From Streptomyces armeniacus (GTDB lineage Bacteria; Actinomycetota; Actinomycetes; Streptomycetales; Streptomycetaceae), in contig NZ_CP031320.1 of NCBI RefSeq assembly GCF_003355155.1, positions 6,384,287-6,448,286 of the forward strand: a stretch of 64,000 nt of DNA, in the 5' to 3' direction. Below are positions 16,326-22,964 of the stretch, in pieces (the first letter of the stretch is position 1; the number at the start of each line of letters is the position of its first letter). Position numbers and translations under genes: made by a program. The notes under the pieces were generated by a model. The model made no database searches and was not told where the DNA came from. It saw only the letters and a program-made list of their open reading frames with translations.

Positions 16326-16639
16326 AACACTTTCGGGGGGTGCGAGGGCGCGGGCGTCGCGGGTGGGGTACGCGCGGGCGGGCGGCCGTACGGGTGGGCG
16401 CCGTACGGGGGTGGACCCGTGCGCCCCGCCTCGTACGCCCGCCCACGCGCGGGCGGGCCGTACGGACCCCGGGCGGTGGGGGCGCGGGGGGGGCCGGACG
16501 CGGGCGCTCATACGCATCGCCCGCACCGGTCAACGCCTCCTCGCCCTGGCCACGGCCATCTGGCACAACTGGACCACCGGAGCCCGAAGCAAACGATCTC
16601 TCATCGCCTACGACCACTAAGAACATCGGACTCATTCAT
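16326..16639. other. Gene-free GC-rich spacer
   Basis: Apart from the tRNA promoter at its edge, this stretch is low-complexity G/C sequence with repeated GCGGGCGG and CGTACGG words. Open frames exist in several phases, but none has a ribosome site or protein-like composition. Confidence 0.6.
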
Positions 16640-17959
16640 CTAGGCTCCAGCCCGCTCCAAGGCGCCTCTGACCGTGGCCACGTCCCGGTGCTGGCGCAGT
16701 TGGGCCAGCACCGGGGCGAGCCGTTGCTTCGGGCGAACGGATGCCACACCGGCGGCCAGGTCCAGTGCTCGTGCGGTGACGACGCCGGCTTGCTCGACTT
16801 CGCCTGCGGTGAGGTATGCGGCGGCCAGCCATGACATGTACAGGGCTTTATCCCGTGCGTGGGCGTCGTCGTACCGGGAGAGGGCGTCCTCCAGAACCGG
16901 TACGGCTCGGAGCGGTCGACGCAGCTCCGTCCAGCACCGGCCCGACATGATGTCCAACTCTGTCCGGTCGACCCACGCCGCCCAGTCGGGCTGCTGCTCA
17001 CCGCTGGTCGCCTCGTCCAGCGCCGTGTATGCGGAAGCGAGTGCTGTTTCCGTCTCGTGCTTCAGCCCGGCGACGGCACACGCCCATGCCCTCCGCTCGT
17101 GGAAGAGGGCCTGAACGCCTGACGGGGTGCTGGTGCTGATGGTGTCGCAGGACCGGGCTGCGATCTGTACGGCGCCGGATCGGTCATCTGCGATGGCCTG
17201 GTAGGCGATGAATGCCAACGCGTTCCCCGCGAGGTTGCGATCGCCTGCTTCCTTAGCGGCGGCGTGGCTCTCCTTGTAGAGGCTGACGGCATCGGGTCCC
17301 CAGCCGGCATCGAATGCGGCCCAGCCTGCTTGCTGTGCTTGTTCGGCGAGAACGGAGAGGAGCCCGCGTTCTGCGGCCTCGGCGCAAGTAGCCGTCCGGA
17401 GCAACGACTTGGTGTGCTGGTATTCCCCCAGGTACACGCGGTAAGTGTCCGCGCCACCGAGAACATCGTCGAGCCGTCGCAGTCGTGCCGCTCGCTCCCT
17501 CAGCGCCTCGACCGCCGGGGTATCGATGCGCCGTGGCGTGTCCCGTTCCGTGAGCTTGGGGACAGCCACCGCGAGGCTCGTGATGGAGGCGTTGCCAACG
17601 AACGTCCGACGCCGCACCTGATCTCCATTCTGCGCGCTGGGCCCCTCCAGCAGACATTGCCCGCCCTCCACCTCCCACGGCCGGGGAGCCAGACCGACCG
17701 TGTGTCCGGGAAGGCGTAACGCGTCCGCGATGCGCACGATCTTGTCGAACGAACTGATCCTGCCTCGCCCGCGTGCAAGCGTTCCCACGCGCTCCGGCTT
17801 GATGTCGCACTCCGACGCGATCTTCGAGTAGCTGACGCCTGCGCGCTTCCGCGCCAGACGGAACACCGTCCCGAAGTCGTGCGCTTCAAGCGCGACAAGC
17901 ATTTCCGCGTCGTTGAGAAGATCCCGGGGCAGGGCGGTGGGTGGCTCGTAATCGATCAC
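16640..17959 (-). CDS. XRE-type HTH regulator with TPR-like sensor domain
   Basis: A 439-residue regulator. The N-terminal HTH (residues about 28-85: FGTVFRLARKRAGVSYSKIA and IKPERVGTLARGRGRIS) is followed by an alpha-helical repeat region of about 300 residues. The GTG at 17959 follows AAGGG with a 7-nt spacer; an upstream in-frame start would add eight residues. It is divergent from the 18140-20958 operon and probably controls it, the arrangement commonly found at Streptomyces small-peptide loci. It differs in sequence from the AICE cargo regulator at 4117-5595. Confidence 0.78.
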   Translation of the reverse strand: MIDYEPPTALPRDLLNDAEMLVALEAHDFGTVFRLARKRAGVSYSKIASECDIKPERVGTLARGRGRISSFDKIVRIADALRLPGHTVGLAPRPWEVEGGQCLLEGPSAQNGDQVRRRTFVGNASITSLAVAVPKLTERDTPRRIDTPAVEALRERAARLRRLDDVLGGADTYRVYLGEYQHTKSLLRTATCAEAAERGLLSVLAEQAQQAGWAAFDAGWGPDAVSLYKESHAAAKEAGDRNLAGNALAFIAYQAIADDRSGAVQIAARSCDTISTSTPSGVQALFHERRAWACAVAGLKHETETALASAYTALDEATSGEQQPDWAAWVDRTELDIMSGRCWTELRRPLRAVPVLEDALSRYDDAHARDKALYMSWLAAAYLTAGEVEQAGVVTARALDLAAGVASVRPKQRLAPVLAQLRQHRDVATVRGALERAGA

Positions 17960-18139
17960 GGCGTCACCCTTCCCTGCTCGCAAGAGTCTGCGGGGTCAAC
18001 TTCCCGGAATCGTACCCATCATGGGTATGCCCGTGGGCGGGAAGCGCTTCACGTCAGGACAGTTCGACCCTTGGAACAAGTCAACCCCGGCGGCCGTGCT
18101 GGGCCCCGGGGCGTGGACGACTTCCAAGGAGTCGACGTG

Positions 18140-18595
18140 ATGATGTTATCGCCGCACGACGCGGCCGCGCCCCTCTCGGCGGGGCATGCAGCCGCGTCCA
18201 AACCGTGGGCCCCTCCGCCCGGCCCGGATACCGAGATGCAGTCCGCGGGCGTCGCGTGGGATGCGGTGAAAGCGCCCGCGTATCTGGGGGATCGGGCGTT
18301 GTCGCGGCTCGGCGAAGGCTCGGGGGCGGTGATCCGTGACGGCTGGTCGCATCACCTGTACTGGCTCGTACGCACGGGCTCCGCGGTGGGCTGGGATCTG
18401 CTGCCGGTGACGGTGCTCGGCGCCGCGACGTACGTGGCGGTGCCCCCGGCCGGACGTACGCGGAGCTTCGGCGTGCACTGGGCGCTGCCACCCACCGCTG
18501 ACCGCCGGTTGACCGACGCGGCGCTGCTGCACGACGCCCTCGCCGCGGCGGTCGCTGTGTCCCTCGACCGGCACGGCGCGGGGGTGGAGCGGTGA
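18140..18595 (+). CDS. Hypothetical protein, first gene of small-peptide operon
   Basis: A 151-residue protein starting at ATG 18140 (AAGGAG 8 nt upstream; GTG 18137 also possible). The first 40 residues are Ala/Pro-rich. The remainder, with ALSRLGEGSGAVIRDGWSHH and a Leu/Val-rich core, looks like a small alpha/beta domain. No family recognised. Its stop overlaps the next start (GTGA). It is divergent from the XRE regulator, and conserved-looking genes of this size occur beside such regulators in Streptomyces. Confidence 0.6.
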   Translation: MMLSPHDAAAPLSAGHAAASKPWAPPPGPDTEMQSAGVAWDAVKAPAYLGDRALSRLGEGSGAVIRDGWSHHLYWLVRTGSAVGWDLLPVTVLGAATYVAVPPAGRTRSFGVHWALPPTADRRLTDAALLHDALAAAVAVSLDRHGAGVER

Positions 18596-19062
18596 CCGCC
18601 GTCGTGGAGCAGCTGGCCACGCTCGTAGCCGCGCTGCGTGGCACCGCGTGCGAGGATTGGCCAGACCCCAACGACGCGGCGGGAAGGGCGGGTCACGTGA
18701 TGCACACCGCCCTCACAGCCTGCGGCATGTGGGAGAAGACGTTGGCGGCCCACCGCGCGGCAGTCCTGACGGCGCACGCCCCGTTCCGCATGGCCAGGCC
18801 CGAGCTGGCTGAACTGGCCGAGTACACCGCGAAGGTGTGCGCCGGAACGGCGCGGCGCAGCCCGTACCGCACGGATTTGAAGAGCCAGTTCGACCAAGCC
18901 GAAGAAGTGCTGCATCGGCTGGAGGCCTTGCCGGAGGGGTGGCGGCAGGAGGCCGTACGCCTGGTGCTGCACGACCTGACCGTGGCCGTGGGCAGCGTGC
19001 AGATCACCCTCAACCGGCTGGACGCGCGCGGGATCGACACCGACGTCCACGCCGTCCACTGA
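18592..19062 (+). CDS. DUF6415-like helical protein
   Basis: A 156-residue all-helical soluble protein with no catalytic motif. Composition and context match the DUF6415-type proteins that accompany XRE regulators in Streptomyces; this is recognition by general resemblance. GTG 18592 overlaps the stop of the previous gene. A 207-bp gap follows before the first small peptide gene. Confidence 0.6.
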   Translation: MTAVVEQLATLVAALRGTACEDWPDPNDAAGRAGHVMHTALTACGMWEKTLAAHRAAVLTAHAPFRMARPELAELAEYTAKVCAGTARRSPYRTDLKSQFDQAEEVLHRLEALPEGWRQEAVRLVLHDLTVAVGSVQITLNRLDARGIDTDVHAVH

Positions 19063-19269
19063 CCGGCCCCGGCCGCGCCAGCTTCCCCCGGGGCGAGCGG
19101 CCAGGGTCTCCCCGGCGCCTCGCTGTGCCGACACGGGACGGCATCGCATGGCGCACCCCGCTCCGGGCTCCCTCCCGGGACGGGCCCCCGCGTCCCGGCC
19201 GCGTCACCGTCACGAGCGCGCGCGGCCGGGGCGCGGGACATCACCACCGACCGGAGACGAAGGAGCGGC

Positions 19270-19431
19270 GTGAGCAAGAACAACAAGGACCAGACTGTCA
19301 AGGCGGCGAAGGGCGAGATCCAGCGCGACAAGGGCAAGCCGACGCCGCAACGCACGCAGGGCACGCTGACCGACCGGTACACGCGGCAGCACACCCCTGA
19401 ACGGCTCTACGGCGAAGATAGCCAGAGCTGA
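19270..19431 (+). CDS. Short charged peptide, candidate RiPP precursor or carrier
   Basis: A 53-residue peptide, GTG 19270 after GAAGGAG. It is very rich in Lys, Gln, Asp and Arg (SKNNKDQTVKAAKGEIQRDK at its start) and ends GEDSQS, with no hydrophobic segment. It lies two genes upstream of the methyltransferase-like enzyme. Such short, soluble charged proteins next to isoaspartyl-methyltransferase homologues are candidate substrates. That role is inference. Confidence 0.55.
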   Translation: MSKNNKDQTVKAAKGEIQRDKGKPTPQRTQGTLTDRYTRQHTPERLYGEDSQS

Positions 19432-19496
19432 CCGACTCCCGCGCCGAGGCACGGCGCGGGCCACCGCAACACCGATACCGAGGAACGGAGACTCAC

Positions 19497-19619
19497 ATGA
19501 TCAACCACATGCTGCGCACCACACCGGGCGAGCCCTGGCCCGGACCGCCGGTGCGGCCCTCGCCCGACGGCGGCCCGACCAACCGGCGCCCCGACGACGA
19601 GATCCGGCCCGCCGCGTGA
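19497..19619 (+). CDS. 40-aa peptide coupled to the methyltransferase, candidate RiPP precursor
   Basis: A 40-residue open frame, ATG 19497 with ACGGAG upstream. It is rich in Pro, Gly, Arg and Asp, with PSPDGGPTNRRPDDEIRPAA at the C-terminus. Its stop codon overlaps the GTG start of the methyltransferase-like gene (GTGA), so translation is coupled one to one. Asp-Gly, Thr-Asn and Asp-Asp steps in the tail are plausible sites for aspartate methylation and aspartimide formation. It has no resemblance to FxLD lanthipeptides that I can see. Confidence 0.6.
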   Translation: MINHMLRTTPGEPWPGPPVRPSPDGGPTNRRPDDEIRPAA

Positions 19620-20791
19620 ACTGCGGGCAAGCGAGGGGCCAGGCCGCGGCGGCCTGGCCCCTGCCCGCCCCCCAAATCCCGCGCGCCGCCTTCCTGCCGG
19701 ACCTGATCTGGCCCTACGACATGAACACCGGCCAGTCGTTCGCCGTACGACGCAGCGAACGCCCCGAGGTGTGGGAGCAGTACGCCGCCGCAGACGTTCC
19801 GCTCGTCACGCAATGGGACGACGGGCAGCACGTCGGCCCGGACCCTGGCCGGGTGCCGACCTCGTCGGCGTCCATGCCGTCCGTGGTGATGCGCATGCTG
19901 AACGACTTGGACGCACAGCACGGCCAACGCGTCCTCGAGATCGGCACGGGCACCGGGTGGAACGCGGCGCTCCTGGCACACCAGCTCGGCAACTGGAACG
20001 TGGTGTCCGTGGAGGTGGACTCCGGCGTCGCCAACCAGGCGCGCTCGGCCATTTCCCGCGCCGGGCTCGGCGTGGAGGTCGTGAACGCGGACGGCGCCGA
20101 CGGGCACCCGCCGGGCTGCCCGTACGACCGCGTCATCGCCACCTGCGGGCTGCGGAGCATCCCGTACGCCTGGCTGCAGCAGTGCCGTCCCGGCGCCGTC
20201 ATCGTCGCGCCGTGGGGGAGCCGCTTCAGCAACCAGGACGCGCTCGTGCGCCTGGTCGTCGCGGATGACGGCCGCTCCGCAAGTGGACGGTTCACCGGCC
20301 CGGTGGAGTTCATGAAGCTCCGCAGCCAGCGGCAAACGTACGTCGACCACAGCGCGTACGTCACTGGCAGCGTGGCCGCGGGCGACCAGTCGGCGACCAC
20401 CGTCACCGAGGCGGAGGTGCTGGGCGAAGGCCGGTTCCCTGCGGTGCAGTTCGTGCTCGGGCTGACCGTCCCGCACTGCACGCGCATGGTCGCGGACAAA
20501 CGCGACGGTGCCCGGCCCGTCTGGTTCTACGGCCTCACCGACCGGTCGTGGGCCTGCGTCCTGTTCCGCGACGGCGAGCGCGAGGCCACGGTGTGGCAGT
20601 CCGGCCCCCGACGCCTATGGGACCAGGCCGAGTCCGCACTCGTCTGGTGGGCGGAAGGCGGGCGCCCCGGGCACGACCGCTTCGGGCTGACCACCACCGC
20701 GCGCGGACAGCGCGCCTGGCTGGACGACCCGGACAACAGCTGGGTGGTGCCATCCGCCCAGTCCCCGACCCAGAGGAGGCCGCACCAGTGA
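19616..20791 (+). CDS. Protein-L-isoaspartate O-methyltransferase-like enzyme
   Basis: A 391-residue SAM-dependent methyltransferase of the PCMT fold. Motif I is VLEIGTGTGWNAALLA (residues about 105-120), followed by VVSVEVDSGVANQA, a PYDRVIATCGLRSIPYAW motif-III region and the C-terminal extension typical of actinobacterial tailoring PCMTs, which are longer than the roughly 210-residue repair enzyme. Repair PCMTs methylate isoaspartate; RiPP-associated homologues methylate Asp to drive aspartimide formation. The neighbouring tiny ORFs, the XRE regulator and the translational coupling suggest the tailoring role. No ATP-grasp or lanthionine synthetase gene is present nearby. Confidence 0.8.
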   Translation: MNCGQARGQAAAAWPLPAPQIPRAAFLPDLIWPYDMNTGQSFAVRRSERPEVWEQYAAADVPLVTQWDDGQHVGPDPGRVPTSSASMPSVVMRMLNDLDAQHGQRVLEIGTGTGWNAALLAHQLGNWNVVSVEVDSGVANQARSAISRAGLGVEVVNADGADGHPPGCPYDRVIATCGLRSIPYAWLQQCRPGAVIVAPWGSRFSNQDALVRLVVADDGRSASGRFTGPVEFMKLRSQRQTYVDHSAYVTGSVAAGDQSATTVTEAEVLGEGRFPAVQFVLGLTVPHCTRMVADKRDGARPVWFYGLTDRSWACVLFRDGEREATVWQSGPRRLWDQAESALVWWAEGGRPGHDRFGLTTTARGQRAWLDDPDNSWVVPSAQSPTQRRPHQ

Positions 20792-20958
20792 AGATCCGGA
20801 GTGTGCGCGTGTGCCGGGCCCCGGAGTGCGCGGACATACCGCCGCACGAAGACGACGAGGGACTGCGGCTGCTCGGCGTGCCTTGTTGGCTGATCGCGTT
20901 CCTTATCGTCATCGGTCTCGGGGTGGCGCTGCTGGCGTACACCGCGTCTGTCCGCTGA
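20788..20958 (+). CDS. 56-aa single-TM peptide
   Basis: A 56-residue protein whose GTG start overlaps the methyltransferase stop (GTGA), with GAGGAGG upstream. The first 29 residues are polar with CRAPECADIPPH. Residues about 33-51 (WLIAFLIVIGLGVALLA) form one membrane helix. It could anchor or escort the modified product. No family recognised. Confidence 0.6.
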   Translation: MKIRSVRVCRAPECADIPPHEDDEGLRLLGVPCWLIAFLIVIGLGVALLAYTASVR

Positions 20959-21044
20959 CGCCGCCACGCTTCGGACCCCGATCAGGGGTGCTCGGCTCCC
21001 TAAGCTGTCCGCCTGCCCACCACCACTGCGAGGAGACCCCGCTA

Positions 21045-21574
21045 GCAGCTCTGCACGTTTCGAGACCTGGCCCCGCGACCTCATCCAGACGTCTGGACCG
21101 CAGGTCAAGGACGTGCAGACCATACGCGAGACCGGCTACGAGCGCCCCGATTTCGAGCGTTTCGCGGAGCATCTGGTGGCCGGCCATCACCAGCTGGGCG
21201 CCGACCTGCGCGAAGGGCGTTCTGCCTGTCGGGCGCCGCTTCAGCCCTGGACACCCTCGCCCGGGAGCAAGAGGCGATGCAGGCCGCCCTGACCGCCAAC
21301 GTCCGCCGCGTCGCTGAAATCAAGTTGGCGACGTTCGGGCTGGACCGGCACATCGTGGGAGGTGGGTGTGTACAGGGAAGACGACGACGTGCGCTCGCAG
21401 CTTGTGGAGGTCACCCTGGACCGGATTTCGCGACGAGCGGGCGCGCGTATCGGGCACAGCCCCGCCGCAGCTCTTCGCGCAGCGGGAGCGGACACAGTGC
21501 TGACCGACCTGCGGGACACCGAGGCCCTCGTTGCACACGTGCTACGACGGCAGCCCAACCAGCAGGCACGATGA
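21045..21574 (+). pseudogene. Degraded HAD-family hydrolase
   Basis: Pieces of a HAD phosphatase appear in order but in different frames: ERFAEHLVAGHHQLGADLRE, then ALDTLAREQEAMQAAL and NVRRVAEIKLATFGLDRH, then YREDDDVRSQLVEVTLDRIS and ALRAAGADTVLTDLRDTEAL. These match the usual order of vLTGN..p.AelKL..fGLD, GGYGeD and aGAd.VLpDL.dTeav in HAD enzymes. The nucleophile motif DxD and the GDTP motif are missing, and at least two frame changes are needed. It is a remnant. Confidence 0.6.
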
Positions 21575-21590
21575 GCCTCGGGTTCGTCGG

Positions 21591-22519
21591 TTACCTGGTG
21601 GTCGGTAATCGTGCTCCGGTGGTGTCGAGGGCGGCGACGCCGCTGGCAACGTAGGTGCGGCGCGGGTCGCGGTCGGCGAAGTACGGGGTCAGCTGCGCGT
21701 CGAGCTCCTCCGGGGTGAAGTGCCCATCCGTAGCGGTGAACTTCTGCTCTACGGTGGGGGCCGCCAGCAGCGCGACCATGTCGCCATAGACGACGAAGAC
21801 CTGGCCGCTGATCTTGTCGGCGGCGGGCGAGGCGAGATAATTGACGAACTCGCCAACGCGCTCCGGCGCGAGGAAATCGGGCTTGCCGTCGGCGTCAGCG
21901 GGCTTCAACGGGCCGAAAAACCATTCGGTCATGTCGGTGATAGCGCGCGGGCAGATGGCGTTGACCCGAACCCCATACGGGGCGAGGGTCTGCGCCATCA
22001 CCAGGGTGAACGAGATGATGCCGCCCTTGGCAGCGGCGTAGCCCGGCTCTACCACGGGGCCGTAAAGGAAGGATTCGGAGGAGCAGTTGATGACGCGTCC
22101 GTAGACGGGGCCTCCGGCCGCCTCGCTGGCCGCCCGCCAGTGCACCGCGGCCGCACGGGCGACGGCGGCGTGTCCCTTGAGGTGTACGCGCATCGTCTCG
22201 TCCAGCCGGACTCGTCGAGATCGGGCAGCGGTGCCCTGTCGCGCAGCACGCCCGCGTTGTTGACGAGGATGTCCAGACTGCCGAAGTGGTTCAGCGCGGC
22301 CTGGACCAAGCGGTCTCCCATCGACCAGTCCCCGACGTCCCCGATCACGGCGACCGCCTCCCCACCCGCGGCCGTGATCTCCGCGGCGACCTCCTCGGCG
22401 GTCGTGCCCACGTCGTTGACGACGACGTGGGCGCCACGCGCCGCGAGTGCCAACGCCTTGCTCCGTCCCAGACCCTTTCCGGCGCCGGTGACGATGGCGG
22501 TACGGCCGTCCAGGTTCAC
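21591..22519 (-). pseudogene. SDR oxidoreductase broken by one frameshift
   Basis: A short-chain dehydrogenase of about 310 residues. The N-terminal frame has the cofactor motif TGAGKGLGRS and DILVNNAG. The C-terminal frame has the catalytic region NCSSESFLYGPVVEPGYAAAKGG by position Ser-Tyr-Lys, then GVRVNAICPRA. The frames meet near 22201, where LPDLDESGW should run into DETMRVHLKG; restoring one base there makes one protein. The GTG at 22519 follows AGAGGGA. The break may be a real mutation or a sequencing error. The family resembles 17-beta-HSD4/MaoC-associated SDRs. Confidence 0.75.
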
Positions 22520-22964
22520 GCTCAATGTTCCCTCTTCCGTCCGTCGTGGTGGGTACACCAGCCCTTGACGCTAGCCTCCAGCTCGCCCTCCGTCCGGCCG
22601 GTGTCCCGTTGAGTAGGGAAATCCCTGCGCGCATGCGGACCCCGCGCGCGATCGTGGTCATGGGCGCGGTATATGGCGCCACCCGTCGCCCAACAGCCCT
22701 CAATGCGGAGAGGTTTACCCGAACGACTCCGCTGCCGCCGACGGGCCCCTGGCGCGGGAGACGTTGCAGCAGCCTTCCGGCACCTAAGCGCACACGCAGC
22801 GAGCACTGCAGGTGTCGGCGTTCATGACTGGGAGTGATGTTTCGCCGCTCTAACCGTTCGGTGCGACCTAGCTTCATCTGTGGTAGGGAGAGTTGGCAGT
22901 TGCCCGGGGTCTACTTGACCAGAGCCCCCGTGGCACGCTTTGTGACCAACGGACGGGGGTCCGA
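22520..22964. other. Divergent intergenic region, no gene
   Basis: 445 bp between the SDR pseudogene and the PucR-methyltransferase gene. It must carry the promoter of the latter. I see no convincing coding frame, terminator or repeat. Confidence 0.5.

Noticed and set aside
16340..16834. Open frames in the GC-rich spacer after the tRNA operon
   Set aside because: Composition is low-complexity Gly/Arg/Ala, with no ribosome site and overlap with the regulator gene.
19497..20791. FxLD-type lanthipeptide locus
   Set aside because: The small ORF lacks FxLD and Cys residues, and no lanthionine synthetase lies nearby.
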